Source of the DNA: Semisulcospira habei
Taxonomy: Eukaryota; Mollusca; Gastropoda; Semisulcospiridae
DNA length: 64,000 nt
Direction of reading: 5' to 3'
Assembly (NCBI GenBank): GCA_036245525.1
Contig: BTPG01000004.1
Coordinates: forward strand, 161,017,489 to 161,081,488
The position numbers and the translations under genes were made by a program. The notes below the pieces were generated by a model. It was given only the letters and a program-made list of their open reading frames with translations. It made no database searches and had not been told where the DNA came from. Of the stretch, positions 53,372 through 64,000 are shown piece by piece (position 1 is the stretch's first letter; each line of letters begins with the position of its first letter).

Positions 53372-54272
53372 CTGCCCCCTCCCTTTATTCTCATGGTGGA
53401 TTTTAACGGTCACGCTCACCTTTGGGGTAGTGACCACTCTGATGGCAGAGGTCAGATGTTAGAAGATGTTTTTTCTCAACTTAACATGTGTCTTTAATGA
53501 TGGCTCACCTACGTACTCTAACCCAGGTTCAGGATTTAGTTCTGTTTTAGACCTCACTGTGTGTGATCCTTCTCTCATGCATGACTTTGACTGGACGGTT
53601 CACGACGACTTGTGTGGTAGTGACCACTTCCCAGTAGTTCTGTCATCGGACAGCTGTGGGGAGGATTCGCCAGTGGGGCGCTGGAATCTCAAGAAAGCTA
53701 ACTGGCCTCTCTTCGCCTCCCTCTGTCAGTCTCGTATTACAGAGGAGGTGGTGATGTCAGCTGAAGAACCTGTTTCTTGTTTTACTTCTATTTTGTTGGA
53801 CGTAGCAGGTGAAACCACCCCTAGAACTTCCACATCAGTCCCTCGCAAGCCAAGAGTACCATGGTTCAATGAAGAGTGCTGCAAGGCCCCCAAAAACTCG
53901 CAAATCTGCTCAGCGACGTGCTTATCGTAATCCGCCGCAAGCGAATATTTTAACCTTTAAAAGACAGAGGGCGAAAGCCCGTTACATTCTTAAACGTGAA
54001 CGATGTTCTTCATGGAGACGTTTCGTCTCATCTTTATCTTCTAGGACTCCATCCCAGAAAGTCTGGAAGGCTGTTCGAGGAATTAGGGGCAGGGGTGGCT
54101 CGGCTTCTGTCGGCCATCTTAGAGATGGTGCCGATTTGGTCACAGATAAAAAGGTTGTTGCCAATTTGCTTGCCTCCACCATTGCCCATAATTCTTCGAC
54201 AGAGCTTCACCCTTCTTCCAGAGAGAGAAGGAGAAGCGAGAGTCTTGTACTTGTGATTTTAAATCGGATAAC

Positions 54273-54713
54273 TTGGAAGACTATAATGCCCCTTTTTCAT
54301 TTTCAGAATTGCAGCAAGCCATGCAGAAACGTAATGACTCTGCTGCTGGACTAGATACCATCCACTATCAGCTCCTAACACATCTGCCTGAGGATTCACT
54401 CCTTGTACTTCTCAAGGCCTTTAACCATATTTGGATAACAGGTCATTTTCCGCCATCTTGGCACCAGGCTGTGGTTGTGCCAATCCCCAAGCCGGATAAG
54501 GATCCTTGGAACCCGGGCAACTACAGGCCAATCGCTTTGATATTGTGTTTATGTAAAACTATGGAACGCTTTGTCAACGCCCGCCTGGTGTGGCATCTTG
54601 AGTCACGTGGTCTCATCACAGACCTCCAGTGCGGTTTCCGGCGCTTGCGTAGTACAACTGACCATCTAGTCCGCCTTGATTCATTTATCCGATATGCTTT
54701 TGTCAACAAGTGA
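54273..54713 (+). pseudogene. LINE reverse transcriptase fragment
   Basis: Contains AAGLDTIHYQLL, WHQAVVVPIPKPDKDPWNPG, NYRPIAL and GLITDLQCGFRRLRSTTDHL, the fingers and palm blocks of Jockey-group RTs. The stop at 54711-54713 precedes the motif A sequence (FFDLEKAYDTTW), which is in the next frame. MDDFALCARG at about 55000 is motif C. Confidence 0.85.
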
Positions 54714-54910
54714 CATGTCTATGCAATTTTCTTCGATCTTGAGAAGGCATATGACACTACCTGGAAGTATGGTATAATGTCTGATTTGGCGGACATGGGT
54801 TTAAAGGGCACCTGCCCGTTTTTATTCGCAATTTGTTGTCTAACCGGTTGTTCCTTGTCCGTGTGGGCTCCACCCTCTCCGACTCCTTCGAACAGAAGAT
54901 GGGTGTCCCG

Positions 54911-55526
54911 CAGGGCAGCATTCTATTTCCTGTTTTATTTAGCATTAAAATTAATAACATTGTAAAGGCCGTCAAGGGTGATTCTGAATGCTCTTTGTTT
55001 ATGGACGACTTTGCTTTGTGTGCAAGAGGTTGAGGGCTTGCGTCCCTTGAGAGGCGCTTGCAGCTGTGCGTTGATCGCATCCAGGGGTGGGTGTCTCTCA
55101 ACGGATTCAAGTTCTCGCCGTCCAAGACAGTCTGTGTGCATTTTCTAACCAGACGAATTTTTTCCAGAACCAAGCCTGAGCATTGCTGGAGTGCCAATTA
55201 AGGTGGCCGAGGAGGCAAAGCTTCGGGGGGGTCATGTTTGACAAAAGACTGACCTTCTGCAACCATATTAATTACCTTAGAACCTCTTGTCAGAAGGCCC
55301 TCGACGTTCTTCGTGTCGTTGGTCGTACTGACTGGGGTGCAGACCGCATTGACCGGATGCGATCAACGCACAGCTGCAAGCGCCTCTCAAGGGACGCAAG
55401 TCCTCAACCTCTTGCACACAAAGCAAAGTCGTCCATAAACAAAGAGCATTCAGAATCACCCTTGACGGCCTTTACAATGTTATTAATTTTAATGCTAAAT
55501 AAAACAGGAAATAGAATGCTGCCCTG
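54911..55526. repeat. Foldback: 172-bp inverted repeat inside the LINE RT
   Basis: 54911-55082 is the reverse complement of 55355-55526 with one mismatch near 55036, around a 272-base spacer. The second arm ends right at the start of P4. Confidence 0.93.
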
Positions 55527-55527
55527 A

Positions 55528-55645
55528 ATGCTTTCTAAAAGTTGTGGCGTAAACTAAAAGTATTCCTTGTACCAGACATATCTGTTGCACTGTTATCATA
55601 GTCAATATCCTTTTCAATATCATGATCAAATCCCCACGCTGCCAT
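55528..55645 (-). pseudogene. P4: N-terminal end of the 407-aa gene
   Basis: Minus-strand sequence from an ATG at 55643-55645 resembles MAAGGFNHEDFEMDG and the SLRHELL region, with changes. It faces the MCP fragment across 39 bases, as in P2 and P3. Confidence 0.7.
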
Positions 55646-55684
55646 TGTTTTTATTAATTTTTTTGTTTTGTTTTGCAAAATAAA

Positions 55685-56200
55685 ATGACATCGTCCTACG
55701 GATCGAAGTTAGACCCATACAGAAAACTACGTGAACCTCCAGGTGTTAAGGGCATTAGGCAATCAATTGTTATCACAAACATTCCTAGCACCATACATCA
55801 AAACCAAACTCTTACTGTCAAGTTTCCGAACCTTGGTCCCAGTGATGTTATTGTTCCTGGTACTGCACGTCTTGTATTTAATATTGAACTTTCATCAGAT
55901 GATGACACAAACAGAACACTAGTTGACAACCTTGGCAGAGTTATTATTAAAACTATTAAAGTTAAACTTTCAATGTGGCAGACACACAAACATCAGTGTA
56001 TGGATTCTCACTCAAAAATATAACGCTTTACTGAAAGATTTTCGAGAGCAACTAAAGTTTATGTTTGTTTTACTGTAAGGATCGTGACAGCTTTGAAGAC
56101 ATAAACGTCACGATGTGAAAAACAAACTAAAATCAACTAAGCATCTAAAGCTTATTGTAAAGACAGATCAGCCTGTGGGTATGGATTAGTAAAATAAGTT
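55685..56200 (+). pseudogene. P4: MCP N-terminal part joined to ATPase C-terminal part
   Basis: 55685-55968 encodes MTSSYGSKLDPYRKLREP to IIKTIKVKL of MCP. Directly after, the sequence switches to the ATPase region around SVWILTQKYNA and continues, frame-broken, to the ATPase end near 56190. MCP upstream of ATPase on one strand is the P3 order (or a P2 head-to-tail junction), with about 1.3 kb deleted. Confidence 0.8.
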
Positions 56201-56223
56201 ATACTTTTGTTTTGGTCATAAAA

Positions 56224-56487
56224 ATGACGGACGGACAAACCATTGATATCACAAACTGCTTCAAAGTTGTTGAGTACTTTTACACCAACATAGCATATAT
56301 AGCATATAATGTGACTTCGGGATATTTTGATGGTCCACCATGCTACGAGTACAAAGATCTTAGGACACATAACTTTAAAGTTTATGATGCTAACTGTTAC
56401 TGGTTTGAGGCACTGTGTGAACACATATTTCGTCAACTATATTTCGTTAACTTGATCTACAAGATTGTATTTAATTTATTACTGTAA
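56224..56487 (+). pseudogene. P4 copy of the 131-aa protein
   Basis: Start MTDGQTIDITNCFKVVEYF after GGTCATAAAA, with KVYDANCYWFEALCEHIF near the end. Shorter and diverged, but in the expected place after ATPase. Confidence 0.6.
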
Positions 56488-56574
56488 ATAAGGTGATGTT
56501 ACACATACAGCACCAGCAGCGCCAGAGGCGTCAGAGGCATCAGCGATGTTGGTGGTAATATTTTACTATTTATT

Positions 56575-56700
56575 ATTTTGTCTGACAATAAAAAACGATG
56601 GACAAAACTGCTTAAGATATATCCAGCACTTTGATCAAGTGGCAAGTGGCGATACTCTAATTGGTTGTAACTTGTTCTCAGACTCATTATCCCATACATC
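56575..56700. pseudogene. P4: polymerase start (+) followed by an inverted polymerase piece (-)
   Basis: 56575-56610 resembles the PolB leader and start (TCTGACAATAAAAAACGATG). 56640-56700 matches PolB codons for WDNESENKLQPIRVSP on the opposite strand. Confidence 0.65.
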
Positions 56701-57179
56701 TCTCTCTTTTCTTGACTTGGCGAACGAAGATTCTATAGGGCTTTCCCATGTCGTCAATGGTCCTTGAGCGTTTTCTAAAGCCTGCGCGGTAGAGCGTTTT
56801 GGTGGAGTGCAGTGTGCGCAGTACTGGCCTTTAAACCCTTGGTTCGTCTGCCATGGCCTAGCAAGCTTGGACGGTGGCATCGAGGTCCTCGGGTCGTAGG
56901 TTTTATATCATACTGTCTTTGTCCTAGTCCCTGGCTCAAAAATCTTCCCCGGAGACATGGGGGCTTTGATGTCAGGGTTTTCCTCCCTTAGCCTTTCCGC
57001 AGCCAAGTGGCCAGGCCTGCAAGGCAGCCGGACAATGATTTATTTTCGAGGTTTTCTCCTCTAGATCCGCCGTGTTTAGCCTGGTGCCCAGATTTTGGGG
57101 TCACCTCGGAGAGGATGTGGCCAGGGACCACGCACTGACGGTACACACAGTGTGTGTCTGTGTGTAGAAAATCCCCCCC

Positions 57180-57232
<53 letters not shown>
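56701..57232 (+). mobile_element. Probable polyadenylated retro-insert, poly(A) of about 52
   Basis: GC-richer than its surroundings and ending in an uninterrupted A-run at 57181-57232 after a C-run. A 3' poly(A) of this length suggests reverse transcription of an RNA. Source not recognised; start uncertain. Confidence 0.4.
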
Positions 57233-57233
<1 letters not shown>

Positions 57234-58430
57234 ATGCTTAGAATAGACAGTCACAAAACAATTTATTCAATCCTTATATCTGGAGCACCCAAATTTTATA
57301 ATTTGCTGGGAATAGTCTTTCTAAAAGTGGTTCTTTCCTCAGAATTGTATCTCCAGTATACTAGTTTCAACTCTATTTATGTTATCTTGACAATAAAATA
57401 CATAAAACGTGTGTATTTGGGTTATGTGCATAGACCATATATATGATTTGATGAGGACACAAACAGCAACAAGTCAGACTCTCGGCACAACAGAGGGATC
57501 CAGGTGCCTGGAAAGTCTTCATGCAACAGAAGTTACGAGGAGAAATTAAAGGTAGAAATATAATGTGCACCACCAAAGTAAAAACAACAGGACACTTATT
57601 CAATACAGAACACACCAAAAATCCATTGTGGCTTGAACTGCTTTCACTAACATGAATTGCTTGGTGACGTTCATTGTTGACTTCTTTCAGACTGTTTAGA
57701 CTTGTTCTCATTGGCGTAGCTCCTTTTTTCCCCTTCAAGGCTAGTGGAGGTTGCATATCACATATTACCACGCCAACTTGTGATAATATAGTCTCAACTT
57801 ATCACATTTCCCAATGACACATTTTCCAATGATAATGTACTTTCTGAGAAAAAAACAGTCTTCCCCCAATATGTCTTTGGCCAGTCACATTTCTTTGTGT
57901 GAACAAACCCTAATCTCCATTGATTCAAACTGCCAGGCACCAAAATGCAGTGAAATAAGCAAAATCGCGTCTTTATTTTGTGCATGGATGATGTCACGGG
58001 GCAAACAACTGTATGCAGGTGTTGCCAATGTCTTACCAAAAATAACTGACAAAGGCATTCAGTTGGATAACGTCATACACTAAACATACGAAGCACAGAA
58101 GTACGCTACATCATTGTAAGCTACATCAGCGTAACTGAAAATGATGCAATCACAAAAAGCCAGCTAAATAAAAAGTGAGAGGTTTTATACAACAAAATAA
58201 CTATGTGCATGTCTTGCGTACAACCTATGGTACCAGTTTCATACCCCCCAAAAAATACCTCCAACTTTTACATTTGATAATACCTCTTGGCTGAAAGAAA
58301 TATTGAGATTTGTGTCCTGAATTTCTAGGTCAAACGTACCAAGCATGGGTTCTTTGATAGGGATACTTGATGCTTACATATTTTTTATTGTTGTATTATG
58401 TTTTATTATTTGTATTCATTATATTACGAG
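57233..58430. other. No gene recognised
   Basis: Unassigned host sequence. ATGCTTAGAATAGAC..ACAATTTATT at 57233-57265 resembles 62880-62915. Confidence 0.4.
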
Positions 58431-58554
58431 TTAGACTTTGCCATTGGTTCTTGTCATCTACAGGGTCTGACCAGGGAGTACAATGTCAGAGGTACCTCTG
58501 ACATTGAACTCCTTGATTGGATCCTAGAAGACAACAACCAATGGCAAAGTCTAA
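58431..58554. repeat. Imperfect palindrome with about 62-base arms
   Basis: TTAGACTTTGCCATTGGTTC...CAATGTCAGAG and its inverted partner share roughly 80 percent identity with no loop; the central CAATGTCAGAGGTACCTCTG core is perfect over 26 bases (58481-58506). Confidence 0.85.
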
Positions 58555-58977
58555 TTTGGAATACAGCTGATAATATCACACTCTGAGGGGAAACGTGGTT
58601 GCAAGTAAGTTCAGTAACAGCTATGGCAGGCCATACTAATTCTGCAGTGCTTATATAATGGAAGTTAAGAGCCAGTGTAGGTCCCATCTTCACTTCGAAA
58701 TCTCCTATGTATTTTCGCCCACACACATGAAGGCGGGCCCCAAGACACCCTCCATCCACAAAATAAAAAACTGATAAGCTTGACTGTGGAATTTATCACC
58801 TAAGTATTCAGCAGACACTCCATGCATACAACAAGCAATTTCAACATTTCAATTCAAACATGTGGGTTCATTTGTGACACTGAGAGCATATTTATAAATA
58901 CCATGTAATAATGTAATAAATAAATATTTGGCGCCTCTGTTCTGCCTAAAATACACAGTGGCCATAATTACACCAAC

Positions 58978-59045
58978 CTGGTACTGGCTCAGCCTGCTCA
59001 GGTCCTTAGATGTTGTCTCAACACTCCCATGTTGTTCAACATGTT
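58978..59045 (-). CDS. Candidate host exon (68 nt)
   Basis: Minus strand: TTGTATTTATTTATCAG acceptor, 68 bases coding for HVEQHGSVETTSKDLSRLSQ and YQ, then a GTTGGTG donor. Not recognised. Confidence 0.3.
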
Positions 59046-59355
59046 CTGATAAATAAATACAACAGGACAATTATATAGATACCTATATAAATATTTACCT
59101 TTTCAGCTGGTAAACAATACCAGTGGTCAGTTAATATGGCCAACCTAACATTTTACACAAATTTACACAAAGCTAAAAACAATGTTAGTGTCCGACAATT
59201 TACACACAAATAATTATGCACAATCAACAAGGTAGACAATGTTTCCATTTGAGAAAATGATAAACGTTCTAGGCATCGAAATGCAGAATACTGATTTATA
59301 CCTTGAAACCATTGCTCATTGGAGAGAAAAAAAAAAATGTCAAATTCAAACTTAC

Positions 59356-59391
59356 ACGTCAAAAAAAAAAAAAAAAAAGAAATAAAGAAAA

Positions 59392-59426
<35 letters not shown>

Positions 59427-59428
59427 AA
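59356..59428. repeat. A-rich and (AAAT)n simple repeat
   Basis: A-run at 59360-59377 followed by about nine AAAT units. Confidence 0.85.
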
Positions 59429-59524
59429 ATAATAATGAGATGCTATATTTGAAAGGCAGTAATCTTAACTTTACTTTGGGAAGACCCATTGGCAGCAGTC
59501 TTGTACTAATCTCTGCCGCTCACA

Positions 59525-59679
59525 TTTCATTTGCTGATTTGCTCCTGTCTGCAGCAGACTCAATCTCCTGCAAGAGGTTCGCACCTGATGTGTTCCGATG
59601 TGAACCAAACCTGCCCCGAGATGCCTTTCCACTGGATTGGGAAGAACATGAGGTAGAGGCTTGCATGCTCCTCAATGGA
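59525..59679 (-). CDS. Candidate host exon
   Basis: Minus strand: a frame with Ser-rich then acidic sequence (LLQEIESAADRSKSANEM) ends at TGA, or at a GTGAGC donor at the same spot. The acceptor may be the TAG or CAG near 59680-59695. It may belong with 58978-59045, but the phases do not join directly. Confidence 0.25.
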
Positions 59680-59724
59680 TTCTACATGTTCATTCTGTAC
59701 AAATCAAAAACATTTGTGACATGA

Positions 59725-61089
59725 CACATGTGGCACAGTGGATTCTGCTTTGTGTGTAATGAGCTGAATATTTGCACTTACATGCCATGAGGTGCTTGTT
59801 TGTTATGAGTGTGACAAAAGCATATACTTTACATATAGACATAAATTGCATACACCTTTATGTGTTATGCATCAGGGCCTACTGACTTACTGATATCTAT
59901 CACATTGAAGTTTTTATGATTGTTTGTTTTTGGGTGTTTTGGTTTTCTTCTGTCCTTTTTTGTTTGAGGGGTGGGGGGAGGGGGAGGGGGGAACTTTGCA
60001 GCATTGGATGTCACTAATGTTAAAACTGTAGTTTAATTCTCTAGTATATACAGTGCGAATGAAGCACAAATTATGTGTTCAATTTTCATACATATGGCAA
60101 ATAATTAAAGAAGTCTTGTTCATTTATTGTTTGTTGTTTGGACTAGAATTGGACTAGTTATTGGTCATAACAAAGTGCTTTTCAGTCCATAATTAAATTG
60201 TTTACATATACAGGTAGTAAATTTCCAATATAAGGTATTGCCAGAGTACAAACCTGAGAGGGTATGTGCCAAGTTTATCAGAAGCAAAGTAATTTACTTT
60301 GAGTACAAACAAAGTAATTTACTTTGAGTACAAAACTTTGCCCAACAAAGTGTTATTGCGTGCACATTTTGTAATATATGCAGGTTTGATATATACATGA
60401 ATTTGAGTGTATAATAGCACCAAAAATACTAAATGGCAACAAGCAAAGAAACACACTTCACTTATCAATCCAGTGTTTACACAGGCCCATGTGTGCAGAC
60501 AGACAGTCTTTTGTGGCACAGGCAACATTTGGACATTTGATGAAAAAAAAAAAATAAAATGAAAACAAAGTAACATGATGCTAACAAGCTGTAATACAAA
60601 ATTGTTGTAATACAAAAGGGTTGTGTTTGCATGTACGCATGCATCATTAGATCAGACAACATCACAACTGTCCCACAATATAATACTCTTCTATTTTGCT
60701 AAAGTCGGCAGAAAAAAAACACTGAAATGTGCGAGAGAAATAACTACATAATAAAAAGCAAACATACACAATGGAAAGGAAATGAAAACGGCTGCTAAAA
60801 CTGTAAATTGTATGAAGTGCAACTTATCTGATAGCCCATTTTACTTTACAAGATCAGCCGTCAGAAGCAGCTGCAGCTGCTTGTTTTTTTTTTTTTTTTC
60901 TCAGACTAATTATTTGCAGCGTAAGAATTCATTCTGTATGAATGTGATCGCTAGCATTTTTCCCCATCGAAACCAGTGCGTACATTTGACCGCCTTCGTG
61001 CATATCCAAGGTAACCAATCACTCCGAGTAGCTTCCCCTGTTTTCCCACAAGGCCTCGTTGGCGATGGCGACTAGCGGCTGCTCAATAA
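59725..61089. other. No gene recognised; short tandem repeat at 60287-60332
   Basis: A 23-base unit (CAAAGTAATTTACTTTGAGT...) occurs twice; each contains the near-palindrome AAAGTAATTTACTTT. Otherwise unassigned. Confidence 0.5.
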
Positions 61090-61479
61090 GTGGCGTGCAT
61101 GGTAACTGTACACCTGCACTGTTATGTACAATATCATGGACTGGATGTACGTGTGGGAAAAAAATTCGTTCACAACTACAAAGTGTCAGGAGTCATACTT
61201 ACAGCTTGTACCGTCGCACATTCTGCCATCCGACCCCAGCGCGTAAAAATCCGTGGCAGTGCCGGTCAGTTTCAAAGTGTCACAGAACTTCGTCTGCTGT
61301 TGTCCGATCTGCTAATCGCGATGATTTCCGTGCAACAGGAAGTGGCCTGTCTTTTCCCGAGAGTTTTGCCTGCTCGGGAGACGCAGTTGCAAACTCCGTC
61401 AACTGAGTTACGAACCGATTTGACCCACTTAGGGGCGGCTTACAACAGGGCCCAAGCTGGGTCCTGTAAAGTCTTTTAA
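61090..61479 (+). other. Hypothetical 129-codon frame, GC-richer than its surroundings
   Basis: Open frame with no recognised domain; alternative frames on both strands are also open over parts of it (61059-61406 +, 61280-61507 -), so coding status is undecided. It directly precedes P6. Confidence 0.2.
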
Positions 61480-61504
61480 AAACACGCGCTGGGCGGGTTT
61501 TTCT

Positions 61505-62010
61505 CATTGCACCTCAGCTTTAACAGGGAATTGTATGTCACTGAAGTTGAGTTCGTTTACAAATTTGGTGTAGTTAGATACACGCTCAGATTTTGTTTTT
61601 ACAAAGTGTAGTTTGGCAAGCACACACCACATAAAACAGAGATTATCTTTGTTCTGAATATTGACAACAGCCCTTTTGTTTTTAACCTCAGTTGGCAGTT
61701 CCAACCATAATTTTCCTAATATGGGATGATATCTTGACTGTCATTCTTGCCCTGCAATTGCTTCAAGAAAGTCAGGCAACATTTTGTTTCTAAACACTTT
61801 CTCCAGTTCCCTTTTTAAATAAACAATCTTGTCGAGATATATGATTCAAAATTAAATTGTTAAATTGTTAAATTCTATTTTAGCAAACTACCATCAAGAA
61901 TATTTTATTGTATTACAGAAAAAGAGTTTTCTATTGATTCATAGACATTGTAAGTGTTGGATATAGGCAAGTTTGTTGTGTGAAACACGCTATGAACATT
62001 GTCTGTCATT
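61505..62010 (-). pseudogene. P6: polymerase N-terminal fragment
   Basis: Matches P2 polymerase residues 1 to about 190: HTTNLPISNTYNVYESIE near 61950-61990 and VVNIQNKDNLCFMWCVLAKL at 61510-61680, with internal deletions and frameshifts. Confidence 0.85.
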
Positions 62011-62284
62011 TTTAGTTGTCCGATAAAATAATAAATAGAAAAATTACACTTGATGTAATACCACTTTATTGACCAACAATAAACAGATTCAGTTCGCATA
62101 GTTGTCTGAATAATATTTGTTCACTGTCTCAAACCAGCACAAACCATCAATTTCAAAAGTATGTTAACAGGCATGTTCTTTACAAATGGTAGCTCTCCAA
62201 ATATTTCTAAAGTCATTTGATATGACACGTATATCATCGCTGGTGTTGATATTGGCGTTATGTCTGAAATCTGTTCTTAACCTA
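62011..62284 (-). pseudogene. P6: 131-gene remnant
   Basis: TACCACTTTATTGACC, TCAAACCAGCAC and flanking pieces match the P3 131-gene region (42090-42530) in fragmented form. Confidence 0.5.
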
Positions 62285-62600
62285 CGGACAGTCAGAAGAT
62301 AAGCATGTTGACATAATTTCCGGCGATAACTTTCACTACACAATTATCAGGAGTATGTCACGTCTAATTCATGAACATACAACAAACTATGGCAGGAAAC
62401 AGGAATTTTGTAAGAGATGTTTACAAAAGGTTTTCTTCTATTGAAGCAGCACACAAACATGCTAAACATTGTAGGTCACCTGATGTCATTCAAACAATAC
62501 TTCAGTACCCAGATCCTGGTAGCAAAGTATATTTTAAGAACTATGGGAATCAACAAAAGATGCTGTTTATAGTGTATGCTAATTTTGAATCTACCAAAAG
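62285..62600 (+). pseudogene. P6: polymerase middle fragment, inverted relative to its N-terminus
   Basis: Matches P2 polymerase residues about 231-337 (YGQSEDKHVD to YANFES), including the Cys/His zinc motif region, with frameshifts. It is on the opposite strand from 61505-62010. Confidence 0.8.
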
Positions 62601-62820
62601 ACTTATGACGTCCTGTGGTGAAAGCCGGAAGTCTTCGGAAGCCACAGGACCGAGCCGCCTCTCTCTATCCAGGGATACAACCATGGGCACATGGAACGTC
62701 AAGACCATGTACCAGAGCGGCAAGGCCGCCAGATAGCAGCGGAAATGCAAAAGTACAACCTTTCCCTGCTAGGTATCAGTGAAGCCAGATGGACGCAGTC
62801 TGGCCAGAAAAGCAATCCAG
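62601..62820 (+). mobile_element. RTE-like LINE 5' fragment (endonuclease N-terminus)
   Basis: MGTWNVKTMYQSGKAA and LLGISEARWTQSGQ are the opening catalytic motifs of the RTE endonuclease, the part missing from the copies at 1 and 30 kb. It interrupts P6 right after the polymerase exonuclease I motif. A TAG follows GKAAR. Confidence 0.75.
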
Positions 62821-62869
62821 ACCAAAAAGGTGACTGCCAAGCGTGTAAAATGCAAAGAAGTACCCAACG

Positions 62870-62960
62870 GAGAAAGAAACACGCTTAGAAAAGACGGGTA
62901 CAACACAATTTATTAATATTTCGGGTAAATACCCTTTGTCAAAATAGACAAACAAACAAA
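62870..62960. mobile_element. Possible Penelope-like element end
   Basis: ATATTTCGGGTAAATACCCT TTGTC contains a short inverted repeat (GGGTAAATACCC) of the kind seen at Penelope-like element termini. Family assignment is tentative. Confidence 0.3.
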
Positions 62961-63187
62961 TAGAGAGATTAGCCGCTACTTATCTTCATTGGCAGAAGGA
63001 ATGTGGCAACTGAAGGAGGTGACGTAAAATAAAAGAAAAGAAAAGGAAGAACAAAAGTGCGGGAAAAGTAAAAATGACGTCAACGAAAAATCGTGAGAGA
63101 GACTCGGAAAGAACCTGAACACGAGAGACAAGAGTATGTGCAAGCACGTGCAGGAGCGAGCGAAAGAAAAGGCGTGTAGATGAGGCC

Positions 63188-63311
<124 letters not shown>

Positions 63312-63599
63312 CGAACGGGGATTACCCTTGGGCACGAAGTAGGCTGAGTGTCTAATACACAAAGCCTGCTAAACACCAACCCGAAGGCAAACTTTATATC
63401 ACCTTCAAGTTGAGGACTACCTCGGGGAAAAACGGGAGGACCCCGGGGAAAAAAAAAAAACCAGCAGTTAGCACGGTACACAACAAGGAATAAGTCATGA
63501 AAACAAAGCAAAAAATCAAATTCAGTAAGAGAATAATTAGGTGTAAGTGGAGAGTAGGTAGTTGTGAAACCGTCTTCAAGGGTAACTAAAAAAATAATA

Positions 63600-63766
63600 A
63601 TAAAAATAATAAGGGGGGAGAGAAAGAGAGAGAGACGGGGGCGGGGGGGGGGGAGGGAGGGGGGAGGGAGGGGGGGGAGGAAGGGGAAGAAAGGAAAAGG
63701 AAAAAGCGTAAAGAGAGAAAGAGGGCTAGAGAGAAGTGTTAAGTGGGGGAAGAAAGAGGGAGAGAG

Positions 63767-63845
<79 letters not shown>
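63600..63845. repeat. Purine-rich low-complexity region with (GA)n at 63768-63843
   Basis: GGGGA/GGAAA-rich stretch followed by about 76 bases of GA. 63846-64000 has no feature. Confidence 0.9.
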
Positions 63846-63847
<2 letters not shown>

Positions 63848-64000
63848 AAAAGAAAAAGGGGTGGGATGGGGGCGGAAGACAACCAGCCAGAGCCACCAGC
63901 CCCACCCAACAAACACCCACCAGCTCACAGAAAAACACACAGGCACGCAACAAGACGACCACATACATCCCCAAGGGATGCACACGAACGCCCCGCCCCA

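Larger units (their letters stand above)
52080..55354 (+). mobile_element. Decayed Jockey/CR1-group LINE
   Basis: In order: an ORF1 region with CCHC zinc-knuckle sequence (RCFKCEKYGHGQKTCR near 52227-52275), an APE endonuclease (LLQWNCRGIQANFEKLR at 53009; second part 53466-53700 with DLTVCDPSLM and GSDHFPVVL), and an RT (54273-54713). All parts are frame-broken. Poly-G/C tracts near 52370 and 52920 add frame noise. Confidence 0.85.

Overview
This is a stretch of animal nuclear genome packed with mobile DNA; there is no bacterial or phage backbone. It carries non-LTR retrotransposons, SINEs with A/B-box heads, long (TA)n, (GA)n and (CT)n arrays, and spliced-exon candidates. The repeat mix (an RTE-like LINE with a TAAG tail, and a SINE whose tail runs GCGCTTTGAG...AAAGCGCC...ATTATT) suggests a marine invertebrate, most likely a mollusc. 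That host assignment is inference.

The main content is a family of Polinton/Maverick-class elements (endogenous DNA viruses), named P1 to P6 here. P1 (about 2380-8712) is a decayed partial copy with an RTE-like LINE inserted in its polymerase gene. P2 (10277-24100) is the best preserved: 31-bp perfect inverted termini and mostly open genes. P3 (34713-50031) is a complete insertion with 246/247-bp terminal inverted repeats beginning 5'-AG and a perfect 6-bp target-site duplication (GAAGAG), but several of its genes are broken. P4 (55528-56700), P5 (50622-51520) and P6 (61505-62600) are fragments.

The shared gene set is: protein-primed-type family B DNA polymerase with an HNH/endonuclease VII-like insert, retroviral-type DDE integrase, A32/FtsK-like packaging ATPase, a candidate double-jelly-roll major capsid protein (MCP), a candidate penton-like minor capsid protein (mCP), a coiled-coil membrane protein (407 aa), a 408-aa protein with a C-terminal membrane anchor, and small conserved proteins (292, 211, 175, 144, about 140, 131, 76 and 33-36 aa). 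Genes are packed with 10-40 bp gaps or short overlaps, and nearly every start codon sits directly after an A-rich ATAAAA-type motif. I see no separate adenain-like protease gene.

The most striking observation is that P2 and P3 have the same circular gene order cut at different points. P3 begins and ends between the 175-aa and 211-aa genes, and its MCP and ATPase genes are 19 bp apart. P2 begins and ends exactly between MCP and ATPase, and joins the 175-aa and 211-aa genes across a short palindrome. P1 shares the P2-type junction. This points to a circular or concatemeric intermediate.

Layout: 1-2379 LINE; 2380-8712 P1; 8716-9385 flank repeat A1; 9388-9990 LINE fragment carrying a SINE; 10277-24100 P2; 24320-25165 flank repeat A2; 25.2-34.7 kb host sequence with SINEs, microsatellites, probable minus-strand exons and a nearly intact LINE with a 12-bp target-site duplication (30004-32318); 34713-50031 P3; 50.0-56.7 kb P5, a decayed Jockey-like LINE and P4; 56.7-61.5 kb host or unassigned sequence; 61.5-62.6 kb P6; then LINE 5' sequence and (GA)n arrays to the end.
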